Below are positions 29,514 through 34,534 of a stretch of 64,000 nucleotides of DNA, one piece after another (position 1 is the first letter of the stretch; every line of letters begins with the position of its first letter). A program made the position numbers and the translations under genes. Below the pieces are notes generated by a model. That model was not told the origin of the DNA. It did not search any database and saw only the letters and a list, made by a program, of their open reading frames with translations. This DNA comes from Rapana venosa (lineage: Eukaryota; Mollusca; Gastropoda; Neogastropoda; Muricidae), in contig CM054158.1 in assembly GCA_028751875.1 (NCBI GenBank), positions 7,571,416-7,635,415 on the forward strand, written 5' to 3'.

Positions 29514-29904
29514 TGTGTGTGTGTGTGTGCATTTGAATTTGTTAGAATATTGTGAATCATCGTTGTTGCTTGTGTAGGAGCGGATTGAATGGAAGCGCTC
29601 TGATTTGTAATTGCAAGATATAGCGCTCTATAAATTCCATATATTAGTATTACCTCAGCTTCTCCAGCTCATGCTCATACATGTTCCTCAAGTTCAGGAT
29701 CTCCGCCTCCATGGCCTTGGCGGACTTGAGCAGGGCGGAGGAATCCACCTGGCCGTTCTTCTCCGCCATCAGCCGCACGCGCTGCACGTAGGCGGCGAAG
29801 CGGTCGTTGAGCTGCTGGAGCTCCTGCTTCTCCTGGGACCTGGAGAAGGTGGCCATGTTGACCGGGGAGAAGATCTCCATCCTGGTGAAGTTGCTCGAGT
29901 TCAT
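480..29904 (-). CDS. Cytoplasmic intermediate filament protein gene, 13 coding exons
   Basis: Joining 13 exons at GT-AG sites gives 2313 nt (770 residues plus stop) with every splice phase consistent. Residues 1-27 are a short head. The rod opens with the coil 1A motif [15 protein letters not shown] (32-46) and closes with [15 protein letters not shown] (372-386), the position of the conserved IF rod-end motif. The rod of about 355 residues is lamin-length, with the six extra coil-1B heptads of protostome and nuclear IFs. Residues 387-605 are a long P/S/T/N-rich linker, and 606-740 form a lamin tail domain. There is no C-terminal CaaX box and I see no clear nuclear localisation signal, so a cytoplasmic filament subunit is more likely than a lamin. 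Such proteins dimerise through the rod and form 10-nm filaments. The start at 29904 is the first ATG after an in-frame stop; a further upstream coding exon cannot be excluded. Confidence 0.9.
655..1795 (+). repeat. 1.1-kb G/T-only minisatellite
   Basis: After (TG)n, about 45 imperfect copies of a ~21-bp unit like TGTATTGTGGTGTGGTGTGC fill 880-1795. The plus strand is almost entirely G and T. It begins 60 bp upstream of the IF exon 13 acceptor and fills intron 12. It creates long spurious ORFs on both strands. Confidence 0.9.
2226..2301 (-). CDS. IF exon 12: last strand of lamin tail domain
   Basis: A 76-nt exon, phase 0 to 1, encoding [20 protein letters not shown] then NDTSK. The AVAW sequence directly after GQ completes the lamin tail domain as in invertebrate cytoplasmic IFs. 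The acceptor is TTGTTGGACAG and the donor GCAAAG|GTGAAC. The phases fit exons 11 and 13 exactly. Confidence 0.88.
2867..5128 (+). mobile_element. RTE-like non-LTR retrotransposon, 5'-truncated, intact RT ORF, 11-bp TSD
   Basis: The direct repeat ATAAAATGTGA lies at 2856-2866 and 5129-5139, immediately flanking the element. The element starts inside the endonuclease C-terminus ([12 protein letters not shown], with the SDH motif) and reads in frame to the stop at 5117-5119. It ends in an AGAT/AGATAGA microsatellite tail, as RTE elements do. It sits in IF intron 11, antisense to the gene. Confidence 0.9.
2936..5119 (+). CDS. Reverse transcriptase ORF of the RTE-like element
   Basis: A 727-codon uninterrupted ORF; translation is really open from the element's first base. 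RT blocks are present in order: [55 protein letters not shown], the catalytic [10 protein letters not shown], and [12 protein letters not shown]-terminal region follows with [10 protein letters not shown] and [11 protein letters not shown]. The catalytic aspartates of block A (FIDF) and of FADD are intact. The endonuclease domain is missing except for its last ~25 residues, so this copy is not autonomous. Confidence 0.9.
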   Translation: MMMTFRLRLKKIHKRNNIRIKFDLDKLKDPEVLEIFQARIGGKFAALTVLDSDIDTLTNSFNTAVTETANELLGKRRPVKKPWVTPNILQLCDKRRELKKKKNETKERAEQYRAVNKRIRKSMTEAKEKWIGEQCQDIEENIKKNNSKKAYQLVKDLTSTKQRKGLTIQDKNGKCLTDDQDILNRWTEYCSDLYNYRTAGDPEVLNVPESKDTDSHPILREEVETAVRSLKKGKSAGADNIPAELVQAGGEAMISALLRICNKIWQTGKWPTPWTQSLIITLPKKGNLQQCHNYRTISLICHPSKVMLQIILNRLKPQAETIIAEEQAGFRAGRSTTEQIFNLRILCERYLQHQQDLYHVFIDFKKAFDRVWHAALWATMNLYSINANLIRVIKQLYSEATSAVYYNNNIGEWFRTTVGVRQGCLLSPTLFNIFLERIMADALEHHEGSVSIGGRTITNLRFADDIDGIAGSEKELASLTEHLDKASKTYGMEISAEKTKLMTNNTNGISTDIRVNDQKLETVQSFKYLGAIVSDQGSKPEVVCRTAQTITALSKLNTIWRDKNISLISKIRLMRSLVISIFLYACESWTLTADLERRVQAVEMRCFRRLLGISYKDHISNESVHNRIQQTIGPYENLLTIVKKRKLKWYGHVTRSQGITKTVLQGTVQGGRRRGRPRKSWEDNISEWTGLELNKTLRKAEQREEWRELVAESLRVPPRSSDYGTDR
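5335..5890 (+). repeat. ~50-60-bp minisatellite with CA core
   Basis: About nine units of ATTCCTATCACCCACCTAAC, then AGCCACACTAATC, a variable CA run and AGATATC. The array ends within 40 bp of the IF exon 11 donor. Confidence 0.9.
5928..6158 (-). CDS. IF exon 11: lamin tail domain core
   Basis: A 231-nt, phase 0-0 exon (77 codons, residues 631-707). It runs from [15 protein letters not shown] through [20 protein letters not shown] to [18 protein letters not shown] and ILCRANGQ. The order FRFPP, then SITVYAG, then FVWKEQ..WG.G..C.T.L is diagnostic for the Ig-like lamin tail fold. The acceptor is CTCATCTCCAG and the donor GGACAG|GTAGTG. Confidence 0.95.
6163..6475 (+). repeat. ACAG/ACAT tetranucleotide array
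   Basis: Mixed ACAG, ACAC and ATAG tetramers with an AGACACATAGACACATAGAC motif, starting within 5 bp of the IF exon 11 acceptor side (minus sense). Its reverse strand is pyrimidine-rich, so part of it may act as that acceptor's pyrimidine tract. Confidence 0.85.
6565..6900 (+). repeat. (TGG)n-(TG)n compound microsatellite
   Basis: About 17 TGG units, then about 30 TG units, then an irregular G/T-rich stretch to 6900. IF intron 10. Confidence 0.9.
7080..7155 (-). CDS. IF exon 10: start of lamin tail domain
   Basis: A 76-nt exon, phase 2 to 0, encoding [20 protein letters not shown] then VNEGTQ. This is the first beta strand of a lamin tail domain (pattern G.V.I.E....GKYI.L.N). The donor is CACACAG|GTGAGAG and the acceptor GATGCGCAG. 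Confidence 0.9.
7193..7345 (+). mobile_element. SINE-like family A, 5'-truncated
   Basis: Contains AAAGAGTAGGCCACTATGTG, ACAAAATTTACAAAACACAT and the CGCTTATTCCATTATCCTTG end of family A. Starts 37 bp upstream of the IF exon 10 acceptor (minus sense). Confidence 0.7.
7345..8270. other. IF intron 9 stretch without recognised genes
   Basis: Contains an imperfect three-copy ~65-bp direct repeat (CAGCACTTGTAGCCAACACTTTA-like; 7360-7500), a CA run at 7628-7660 and AT-rich sequence. Nothing coding recognised. Confidence 0.6.
8275..8770 (-). mobile_element. tRNA-derived SINE family C
   Basis: The reverse complement carries B-box-like GTCGTGGGTTCGAATTTTGG, AGGGTGGGAATTTTTACAAT, CTTCATATACATACACATGC, CAAACATACCCAGGATGC and GAGCTGCTCTGAAGTC. 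The left part includes a short plus-strand ATT tail (8310-8345) of a different element. IF intron 9. Confidence 0.7.
9400..9812 (+). mobile_element. Unclassified retroelement 3' UTR repeat, copy 1
   Basis: Shares with 28880-29365 the blocks TTATTTCAATATCTTAT, CAATGTGTAGATGT, TTATTAAGATGTATCCCTA, GGGGACTGGATGTAAAAA and TGAAATAAAAGAATTTGTC. It ends in ATTGTC repeats and then a CT microsatellite. Internal poly-T and poly-G runs differ. In IF intron 9. Confidence 0.65.
9814..9892 (+). repeat. (CT)n microsatellite
   Basis: About 39 CT units following the retroelement 3' end at 9812. Confidence 0.95.
10020..10215 (+). mobile_element. Possible retroelement 3' end
   Basis: Ends GGGGCTGGTGAAGGCCTGTA, then GAATAAACTTTGTTCATTG with a GTTCATT repeat, before a CT/CA microsatellite. 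The repeat-tail structure resembles a non-LTR 3' end. I see no second copy in the window. Confidence 0.35.
10349..10526 (-). CDS. IF exon 9: linker before the lamin tail domain
   Basis: A 178-nt exon, phase 1 to 2, encoding residues 546-604 ([16 protein letters not shown] to [11 protein letters not shown]). It is tyrosine, glutamine and serine rich. The acceptor is TGCTTGTTTCAG and the donor TCCAG|GTGAGA. Exons 7-9 together are 657 nt, a multiple of three. Confidence 0.75.
10540..11360. other. IF intron 8 stretch without recognised genes
   Basis: AT-rich sequence with a poly-G run near 10676. No coding or repeat family recognised. Confidence 0.6.
11365..11468 (+). mobile_element. SINE family C head fragment
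   Basis: ACGCTATAACTGAGTGAATT, then GTTTGACTTCGATCCCC and CATGGGTTCAAATCTTGGCA: a tRNA-like head matching family C, directly preceding the family B copy. Confidence 0.55.
11470..11975 (+). mobile_element. tRNA-derived SINE family B, full length
   Basis: Pol III A-box-like GGTCTAGAGGTAACGCG and B-box GGTTCGTACCCC near the 5' end. The body has GGATGAGACGATAAACCGAG, TTATTTAGCGCACGTAAAAA, GCAACAAGAGAGTTG and GGTGGCGCAGCGCTAAGTGG. The tail is CAAGATTCAGCGCTATATAA, then ATTCC and ATT repeats. The tail is shared with the CR1/L2-like LINE. IF intron 8. Confidence 0.85.
11980..12150 (+). mobile_element. SINE family C body fragment
   Basis: GATTCCCTTCATGTATGTAT, ACATGAAGAAGATCAAACAG, CCCTGTAATTGATGTCAGCG and GGACATACCCAGCATGCAG match the family C body. 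It continues the pattern split by the family B copy (head 11365-11468), suggesting family B inserted into family C. Confidence 0.55.
12185..12945. other. IF intron 8 stretch without recognised genes
   Basis: Holds a CA microsatellite (12412-12445) and otherwise apparently unique, AT-rich sequence up to the LINE fragment. Confidence 0.5.
12950..13765 (-). mobile_element. Degenerate non-LTR retrotransposon RT fragment
   Basis: Minus-strand translation of about 13280-13760 gives [20 protein letters not shown], then a segment with [46 protein letters not shown] and [14 protein letters not shown]. These are RT blocks of a Jockey/I/CR1-like element. Further left, other frames still show AKAYDQVWH and [14 protein letters not shown] text, with stops and shifts. 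It lies in IF intron 8. The adjacent TG microsatellite (13780-14030) inflates the ORF. Confidence 0.8.
14040..14685 (+). mobile_element. CR1/L2-like LINE 3' fragment with ATT-repeat tail
   Basis: Plus-strand frame from 14091 reads [20 protein letters not shown], then [20 protein letters not shown], then [18 protein letters not shown]. This is the C-terminal region of CR1/L2-type ORF2. A TG microsatellite (14474-14554) interrupts the 3' UTR. The end is AGCGCTCTATAAAATTCC followed by ATT repeats, the same terminus seen on SINE family B. Confidence 0.85.
14796..14887 (-). CDS. IF exon 8: proline-rich linker
   Basis: A 92-nt exon, phase 2 to 1, encoding [18 protein letters not shown] followed by a [13 protein letters not shown] segment. 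The acceptor is GTATGTGCAG|GTACACC and the donor CCTG|GTCAGT. It is short and proline-rich, but phases match both neighbours and the donor matches that of exon 7. Evidence is weaker than for rod exons because no family homology is visible. Confidence 0.7.
15085..15186 (+). repeat. (GA)n microsatellite
   Basis: GA-rich run with interruptions, preceded by GGTGAGCCTCAGAGCTCTAG, a SINE family C 3' end remnant. IF intron 7. Confidence 0.9.
15916..16302 (-). CDS. IF exon 7: long tail linker
   Basis: A 387-nt exon, phase 2 to 2 (129 codons), encoding residues 386-515. The acceptor is GTGTTGCAG|ACTGCAGG and the donor GCCAA|GTCAGT, chosen because both phases then join their neighbours. The composition is alanine, serine, threonine, asparagine and proline rich, with a stretch [20 protein letters not shown] and a tyrosine/acidic segment [20 protein letters not shown] recognise no domain. 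The exon is symmetric, so skipping it keeps the frame. Confidence 0.75.
16530..16625 (-). mobile_element. Retroelement ATT tail fragment
   Basis: The reverse complement carries the AGATTCAGTGCTATGTAAAT and TCCATATATT tail with ATT-like repeats shared by SINE B and the CR1/L2-like LINE. IF intron 6. Confidence 0.6.
17055..17690 (-). mobile_element. SINE-like family A fragments (two) around a family D fragment
   Basis: 17055-17135 and 17455-17690 carry the reverse complement of the family A 3' half (TTTTGTAAATTTTGTCATCC, then ACACAATGGCCTACTCTTCC). Between them, 17135-17235 resembles the family D 3' region (GTCAGAGACCTCTGCTTCAC, then GGTGCCCATCTCCTCTCC). IF intron 6. Confidence 0.65.
17855..18010 (+). 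mobile_element. SINE family C head fragment
   Basis: CAGCCAAGTGGTTAAGACCA (A-box-like) and CATGTTCGAATCTCACTGG (B-box-like), then GGTGAATTAAG and CCCCCAGGTCCTGAC. IF intron 6. Confidence 0.6.
18151..18183 (+). repeat. Poly-C tract
   Basis: About 33 consecutive C residues in IF intron 6; the length may be unreliable in the assembly. Confidence 0.9.
18375..18800 (+). repeat. CA and TG microsatellites
   Basis: (CA)n at 18375-18435 and (TG)n at 18707-18803 on the same strand, inverted relative to each other and separated by about 270 bp of mixed sequence with T-runs. IF intron 6. Confidence 0.85.
19265..19725 (+). repeat. ~85-bp tandem repeat, six copies
   Basis: The unit contains CTTCACACTGTCATCAGACA, then ATGTATGTCACAAGGAATCA, then GTAAATAACTCACGTTTGTG. 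Copies are nearly identical, differing by a CA dinucleotide length and one base; the last is diverged. IF intron 6, not next to an exon. Confidence 0.9.
20345..20750 (-). mobile_element. tRNA-derived SINE family B, reverse copy without tail
   Basis: The reverse complement shows the same blocks in order, from the tRNA-like head (20750: AAGTGGATCGGTGGTCTAGA) to GAAATCTGCCGTGACTT (20345). The ATT tail is absent. IF intron 6. Confidence 0.8.
21105..21265 (-). mobile_element. SINE-like family A, 3' half
   Basis: Reverse-strand copy: AATGGAATAAGCACTCATGT, then TTTTGTCAATTTTGTCATCT, then CACAATGGCCTACTCTTCTG. IF intron 6. Confidence 0.7.
21594..21814 (-). CDS. IF exon 6: coil 2B and rod end
   Basis: A 221-nt exon, phase 0 to 2, encoding residues 313-386. 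It begins [13 protein letters not shown] and ends [15 protein letters not shown], matching the helix-termination region of IF rods (consensus of the EI..YR.LLEGEE type). The strictly conserved tyrosine is replaced by leucine here. The acceptor is CACCCCACCAG and the donor CGGCG|GTGAGT. Confidence 0.9.
21840..22320 (+). repeat. Degenerate ~58-bp tandem repeat with embedded GATA/TA microsatellite
   Basis: About six copies of a unit starting ACCCTTTCGGTGCCAGAGA-like and continuing AAATCTAAAGAAGTG, starting 25 bp from IF exon 6. Copy five and six are separated by TA/GATA repeats at 22133-22260. Confidence 0.7.
22545..22930 (-). mobile_element. tRNA-derived SINE family C
   Basis: The reverse complement starts CGCTATAGCCGTGTGGTTAA (A-box-like), then GTGGGTTTGAATCTTGG (B-box-like), GGTGGGGATTTTCACAGTCT, GTATATACACATAAAGG and CTTACCCAGCATGCATTTTG. 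IF intron 5. Confidence 0.75.
22945..23665 (+). repeat. GACAAAAGACAAT minisatellite
   Basis: About 45 units of AAAAGACAATGACGAC with variable GAC/GAT triplets fill the intron next to the IF exon 5 donor. No stop codons arise in several frames, so long spurious ORFs cross it. Confidence 0.95.
23681..23806 (-). CDS. IF exon 5: coil 2
   Basis: A 126-nt, phase 0-0 exon encoding residues 271-312 ([15 protein letters not shown] to RIRSLEGQ). The acceptor is CTTTCTGACAG and the donor CAG|GTGGGT. Both flanks are tandem arrays: an 84-bp-class array containing copies of its acceptor on the upstream side, and a GACAAAAGACAAT minisatellite on the downstream side. Confidence 0.9.
23807..24330 (+). repeat. 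~80-bp tandem array containing copies of the IF exon 5 acceptor
   Basis: Six copies of GTCAGCTGTCAGAAAGAAAG, then TGACTGTACCTTCTATATAC, then ACTCACTGTTCTATATCATC. The GTCAG|CTGTCAGAAAG junction equals the true exon 5 boundary (23806/23807), so each unit has an acceptor plus about 13 exon-like bases. Confidence 0.92.
24555..24775 (+). mobile_element. SINE-like family A
   Basis: B-box-like GGGTTTGATTCCCGG, then GAATGAGACTATAAACTGAG, CAGAACATCTCGCACACA and the diverged GTAACCCATTTTCTGCCGGT. IF intron 4. Confidence 0.6.
24830..24960 (+). mobile_element. SINE family C 3' module
   Basis: CCTGAAGTCAGAATGTGGCT, then AAATGGTGGAGGGGGAAAAC and ATCTTGGAATTCTAGTCAAG match the end of family C. Confidence 0.5.
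25425..25712 (+). repeat. CA-rich compound microsatellite
   Basis: (CA)n broken by GCACAGCACA and CTTACA motifs in ~50-bp higher-order units; ends about 15 bp from the IF exon 4 donor. Confidence 0.85.
25727..26006 (-). CDS. IF exon 4: end of coil 1B and linker L12
   Basis: A 280-nt exon, acceptor CTTCCTGTGCAG and donor AAT|GTGAGC, phase 2 to 0. It encodes residues 177-270, from [14 protein letters not shown] to EEQYNKN. The [17 protein letters not shown] segment resembles the linker L12 to coil 2 transition of lamin-type rods. Confidence 0.88.
26487..26675 (-). CDS. IF exon 3: coil 1B
   Basis: A 189-nt exon, acceptor GCTCTGTTTCAG and donor CAG|GTAGGG, phase 2 to 2. It encodes residues 114-177, from [14 protein letters not shown] to REIEAWKHR, a charged coiled coil. 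The sequence just outside its acceptor (right-hand side on the plus strand) is copied about seven times in a tandem array in the adjoining intron. Confidence 0.88.
26735..26965 (+). repeat. ~33-bp tandem array containing copies of the IF exon 3 acceptor
   Basis: About seven copies of GCCTGAAACAGAGCAGCAAT, then CAGATGATTGTTG. In minus sense each reads GCTGCTCTGTTTCAG|GC, the same as the true exon 3 acceptor at 26676. Confidence 0.92.
26966..27292 (+). repeat. 31-bp minisatellite
   Basis: Ten to eleven copies of GTTGATAAAGATGGGTGACA, then CAGGTGTAGTT, adjoining the 33-bp array. GTTGATAAAGATG also occurs once at 26709 beside exon 3, so both arrays seem to derive from the same intron end. Confidence 0.92.
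27628..27717 (-). CDS. IF exon 2: coil 1B
   Basis: A 90-nt exon with acceptor TATCTTGCAG and donor CAG|GTAATG, phase 2 in and phase 2 out. It encodes residues 84-114 of the coiled coil ([12 protein letters not shown] onward, ending CAELQDR) with heptad-like spacing. It carries three cysteines (two adjacent), which is unusual within an IF rod. Confidence 0.85.
27745..27885 (+). mobile_element. SINE family C 3' module with G-run
   Basis: CCCGAAGTCGGAATGCAGCT, a G-run at 27797-27815, then CGGTCGCATACCCAGAAATC and TTGGTAAACCTCACAGCACT. It begins about 30 bp upstream of the IF exon 2 acceptor (minus sense). Confidence 0.65.
28180..28275 (+). repeat. (CA)n microsatellite
   Basis: A near-perfect CA run of about 45 units in IF intron 1. 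Confidence 0.9.
28318..28655 (+). mobile_element. SINE-like family A, full-length copy
   Basis: From GGTTGTTACAGCGTTCCACA through the B-box-like GGGTTCAAATCCCG to GGCACAAGAATGCTTATTGC, then AATAAA repeats. Colinear with 1-340. IF intron 1. Confidence 0.75.
28680..28845 (+). mobile_element. LINE 3' UTR fragment (family of 40430-41390)
   Basis: The segment AAGCACTTCGGCAACCCCTT, then CACGTATGGGCCAATT, then GTGAGTAAATCTTTTGAGTT is the forward-strand equivalent of the 3' end at 40430-40560. A CT run follows. Lies in IF intron 1. Confidence 0.6.
28880..29365 (+). mobile_element. Unclassified retroelement 3' UTR repeat, copy 2
   Basis: Colinear with 9400-9812 over about 450 bp, with a G-run of about 30 at 29174-29204. 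It ends with a duplicated ATAAAAGAATTTGTC block. It abuts the CR1/L2-like insertion at 29385. Confidence 0.65.
29385..29651 (+). mobile_element. CR1/L2-like LINE 3' UTR ending at the IF exon 1 donor
   Basis: Matches the 3' part of the 14040-14685 element (TATCTGTCCCTGCCTTTAAA, TG microsatellite, GATTGAATGGAAGCGCTCT, then TATAGCGCTCTATAAATTCC). Its ATT-like tail runs to within a few bases of the exon 1 splice donor on the opposite strand. Confidence 0.8.
29654..29904 (-). CDS. IF exon 1: head and coil 1A
   Basis: Encodes residues 1-84, including coil 1A (about 28-62) and the beginning of coil 1B. An in-frame TGA lies 16 codons upstream of the ATG. The donor is CTGAG|GTAATA, leaving phase 2. 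The intron side of the donor runs immediately into the ATT-rich tail of a retroelement. The head is short for the family, so part of it may lie on an upstream exon. Confidence 0.85.
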
Positions 29905-30988
29905 GGCCCTGCTGGTTTGGAGTTGGCGGGGACACGGTCTGGATAGCTTTCCTCAACGTTGCCTGTGACTGACACTGCTACCGTTTTATTTCAACTCAGC
30001 GCATTTGGGGATTTGTTATACGCGTAGAAGTGCCATTTGATGGCCTATTTCTTTGCTAACAGAAAAAAAGTGTGACTGTTATTCTATAAATTGATAGTAT
30101 GTTTGATTTTTGTGGGTTTTTTCCCTCATCAATATTTCAGTCCTTTTTTGCTTTATACACTGGTGGTGTTATTACAGATCCACTTCTGAGGTAGATGGTC
30201 ATCATTGAAAGGTCTCACAGTTTTCGTTGAACATGATCACTCACTGCTTGCAGTGACTGGATAAATTACTTCCAATTTGATACAGTTACTGCAATAATGC
30301 AATGACTATGATGGCAGAGAAAGAGGCAGTTCAGCAGCAACACTCCTCTGAAGACAGGGATAAAGTTTTACAGCAGTGACACGTGGAGCTGTCTGCAACA
30401 AAACCAATCTTGCCTTGACAAAAAAGAATGAACCACAAACATCATCAATCACATTCATTATCGAATAGGTTTAACATAATTTTGTGCCTCAGCTGCATCT
30501 TCAGTTTCAGCACACGAAACTGAATGTGATTATGACAAATGTCTTTGACTAAATCTTTGTTCCACACTACCAGCTCCAGAAAGTGCTCATTGAGTGACAG
30601 TTGATTATGAGTACTGATCTATGTCAACGACTACATACATGTTATCACCAGACTTTCAAATCAGTGATCTAAACTATCCTTCAGTCACATGGTACATGAA
30701 CCATGACTTGCATAGGCTGAACTTTTGCACTGACATGACTGTAGTCTGACACTTTATAGCAAGTGCAGGCAGCAGTCTTAGGTCTTTAACTGGCAACGAC
30801 AAAGCGAATGACACATCAAGGCACTAACTGTTTTTAAATGTTCTTGATCTGTTTATGTTAAGAATACTATTTGTGTATTTCCCTTGTTATTACTCTTTAT
30901 TACACACATAGACACAGACACACACAGACACACAGACACACACACACACACACATTATACCCACCCATGCACCACCACACAGAGTAGA

Positions 30989-31043
<55 letters not shown>

Positions 31044-32039
31044 ATCTCATCAGTCTCCTATTTTAGGGCCGTCTGGTATCACTTAAAGTGAACAGACGTT
31101 AAAATTAAAGACTTACTTACTTACTATTACTTACACCCCCCCCCCCCCCCACACACACACACACACACATACACACACTCATGAGTTCTCCAGCCATTCC
31201 AGTAATTGATCACCACCTGCCCAGCCGGTTTTTCCGGCACTGTCGTTGAGAGGTTTATGGATGGCTTTTTTCCACAGGCACCGACACTAATGGCCTCTCT
31301 GATCCTAAATGCTGCTGGGAAATCTGTGATCAATAAACTGTTTCCTATGCCTTGCTGATACTTGAGAATGACTCCCCCCCATCCCCACCCCCACCAACAG
31401 CTGACAAATCTTTCCTTGATCAAGTATTTAGTGTGGCACTAATATCACCCTCACACGCAACAGTGGTGTGGAGGGAATCTTTTAAAAAGAAATCATGATG
31501 CCTGCCACACAGGTAACTTGTCAGTAAATGGCTGTTGATTAAAAACAGAAGAAGTTGGTTTTTCTTAATTCCACAAAACAACAGCAAAAACAAAAATCAG
31601 AAACAACAACAAACAAAAAATTTCAACTTTTCACGTAGTAAGTGAACAGTGTGTGTGTGTGCCCAGACAACTGACAGGAGCTGCAAGTCACATTTTAGAG
31701 ACAAAGTGAACGCACACAGCGAAGGACATCAACTGATATTTCAGGGTTTTTTCTACCAGTCTGATCAGTGCCAGCCAGCCTCAAGTCTGGAAAGGCTGTT
31801 CCCCCCCCCCCCCCCCCCCCCACACACACACCCTGTCCTGGAATTTTGAAGAGAAACAGAGCAGCATGCTGCACAGAGGTCTACTATTCAGGGCATGTCA
31901 CTGACATTCATGTGTCTATCATGGAGTTCAACCCAAACTGAAGCTAAGAACACAGACCTGACAATCAAATTTGTTCAACAATTTTGTTTAGACCTGGCAG
32001 CTGATCAAAACAATGAGATACCTTAAGTTAACATTGAAA

Positions 32040-32057
32040 TACTTTTTAACACAAGCA

Positions 32058-32111
<54 letters not shown>

Positions 32112-32123
32112 TATATATATATA

Positions 32124-32154
<31 letters not shown>

Positions 32155-32215
32155 ATACATATATATATAGATATATATAGATATATATATATATTATATA
32201 TTACACACACTTTCC
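32040..32215 (+). repeat. (CT)n-(TA)n microsatellite
   Basis: CT run, then an imperfect TA run with AGATATATAT interruptions. Intergenic. Confidence 0.9.
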
Positions 32216-32660
32216 CTCCAAAGTGACATCAGCAAAAAACACATTGGACAAAGATACAAAGATTGCATTAAAGTACCTATTCCGGACTTCTAACATTTGA
32301 TTTACAAGACACCACACACCCACCACAAACACTTCTCGCACCAAGTCAATCTAGATCACAGTTACAAGTAACACCCTAAGCATACTGTCAGTGCAATCAA
32401 AAGAATTCAATGGCTGCTTTCTTCTTTTGTCCGCCTACACACTGTCTGAGGTAGATAGCATTAGAATAAACACACAATGGTGGCTATTCAAAAATTGTGT
32501 AAGCCCTGCCATTTTTATGCTGCAGACGCCACAAGTCAATATCCATATTTTATAATCCTTACCTTCCTTTTTTTTAACTAAACATTGTCGCTGATCACCT
32601 AAGTTGCTGACAGGGATTAGTGGAAGAAAAAAACCACACACAGGCCAGGAAGATTAGATC

Positions 32661-32694
<34 letters not shown>

Positions 32695-32919
32695 CATACA
32701 CACTCACACACATGCACAGTATGTATGTATACTTGAGTCAGACAGTGAGACACAGACAGACTGTTTGAAGTTTTCTGTATTCTAGATGTGTGTTGTGCAA
32801 TTTGCTATGCCATTATTTTTCTTGAAGTGTTATTATACATAAGAACTTTTTTGTTTGAACCTATAACATTTGTTCCTGCATAGTTTGCTAATATTACTGC
32901 TGCTCTTTTTTTTTTTATT

Positions 32920-32992
32920 TTTTTTTTATTTGTTGCTTTACAAGATTCAGCGCTATATAAATTCCATACATTATTATTATTATTATTATGAG
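32920..32992 (+). mobile_element. Retroelement ATT tail fragment
   Basis: TTGCTTTACAAGATTCAGCG, then CTATATAAATTCCATACATT and ATT repeats: tail only, preceded by a poly-T stretch. Intergenic. Confidence 0.6.
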
Positions 32993-33029
32993 GAATATTG
33001 GTTGAAGTTCCTTCTCTCCACTTGACCAA

Positions 33030-33423
33030 AATGTTATGATTTACATGGTTTGTTCTGTTGACTGATGGTGATGGTTTGTGATTTTTTGTTGTTTGAATTG
33101 CTTTGTTTTCTTGTTTGATGCTCAGTTGTGTGCTTTTCTTCTATTCTTTCCTTTTTATCCCTTTTTTTTCCCCTTCTTTCTTTTTTTTCCTCCTCTTGCT
33201 TTTTTTCTCCTTAATTTTTCTCTGTATGTACTTTTTTATATTTATTTCTTCCTTTGCTGTTTGTTGTTGTTTGTTTGTCTGTTGATATTGTTGTTGTTGC
33301 ATCTGGTTGTTTTGCTGTTGCTTTTTTTCTATTATCATGTTATACCTAGGCTGATAAAGGGTGGAGAGTGGATGTAAGAAAGAATATAAGCATTTATTCA
33401 TTATCCTCCAAATACAAGCATTT

Positions 33424-33425
<2 letters not shown>
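33030..33425 (+). mobile_element. Unclassified retroelement 3' UTR repeat, copy 3
   Basis: A T-rich body ends in GGATGTAAGAAAGAATATAA, then CATTTATTCATTATCCTCCA, parallel to the 9400 and 28880 copies. It is followed by a CT microsatellite (33427-33530). Intergenic. Confidence 0.5.
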
Positions 33426-33469
<44 letters not shown>

Positions 33470-33490
33470 TCTGTCTGTCTGTCTGTCCTC

Positions 33491-33521
<31 letters not shown>

Positions 33522-33849
33522 TTATGTATCTATCTCTCTATTTCTCCATATAGAGAAAAAATAATGAAGGGCGTAAATTACACAAACTCCTAAGCATTGT
33601 TTTGTTGTGATTAACAGTATTATTCTGAGCTCATCACAATGACCTGCAAAGTGAGCAGGTGTCAAATCAGATTTCTGATAAACTCTATAATTCTACATTT
33701 TCTCCACCTTCCCAATAGAAAAACAAACAAACCAGCTTCTCTGTTATGCACAACAGTCACCAACAGACCAAGGTCTTTTGCAAAAAACAGACGCAGAACA
33801 TTTTGCACACACAAGCACCCATTCCACCTTTCAGTAGAGTAGGCCACTG

Positions 33850-34190
33850 TTGTTTAAGAGCTGAAAATGAAAATAATGAAATGCCAAGTATGGCCCCCCA
33901 TGCTAAATGGCTGTGAATCCTGGACACAAAGAAAAGAGGATGATAAAAAAAAAGAATCAAAGCAGATGAGCTGTGGAGTTTTAGAAGGCTGCTCTGAGTC
34001 AGTTGGACAGATAGAAGAACAAATGACAGCACACTATACAAACTGGGAACAACAAGAAAATGTCTTACATCAATAAATGACAGAACATTAATACATCTAG
34101 GCCATGCATTACAAAACCAAGAGATTGACTTTATGAAGACTCTCTTTCAAGGCAAGACTGAAGCACAAAGAATAAAGGCAGACCCCCACT
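33850..34190 (+). mobile_element. Highly degenerate RTE-like fragment
   Basis: Plus-strand translations in several frames show NGCESWT, then TNDSTLYKLGTTRK-like and LGHALQNQEIDF followed by MKTLFQGK. This resembles the C-terminal YGCESWT...GH region of RTE-type ORFs. Many stops. Intergenic. Confidence 0.5.
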
Positions 34191-34424
34191 TTTCTCGTTG
34201 GCAACATCACCAAATCCTGCCATGAGGTCAGCAGGGCCAGCAAAGATCAGAACAAACGGAGGAGGAGGACTGTGTCAGTGTCATTGGGTGTGGTGGCCAA
34301 ACCCATATCTGGTGATGTTGACAGGTGAAACAGGTGAGGTGAGGTGTGGCCATTGTGTCAGCAGGAATGGATGACAACATGTAAAACCCCTTGCACACTG
34401 ACATTCTGGGTAGACAGCATTCCC

Positions 34425-34530
34425 CAAAGTTGGAATGTGGCTTCTACCATGGCGGGAAAACAGTCCCCCATGTGCAAAACCTTGCCACTGGTGAAACCTC
34501 AGACCTCCAACCCAGGATGGAAAAAGAAAG
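34425..34530 (+). mobile_element. SINE family C 3' module
   Basis: CCCAAAGTTGGAATGTGGCT, then CCATGGCGGGAAAACAGTCC and CACTGGTGAAACCTCAGACC. Intergenic. Confidence 0.5.
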
Positions 34531-34534
34531 ATAA

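Larger units (their letters stand above)
29965..33025. other. Intergenic/5' region between IF exon 1 and the candidate first exon, part 1
   Basis: AT-rich, apparently unique segments (30000-30880, 31200-31790, 32220-32640) alternate with CA, CT, poly-C and TA microsatellites. No coding similarity seen. It would be the IF 5'-UTR intron if the exon at 35610 is real. Confidence 0.5.
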
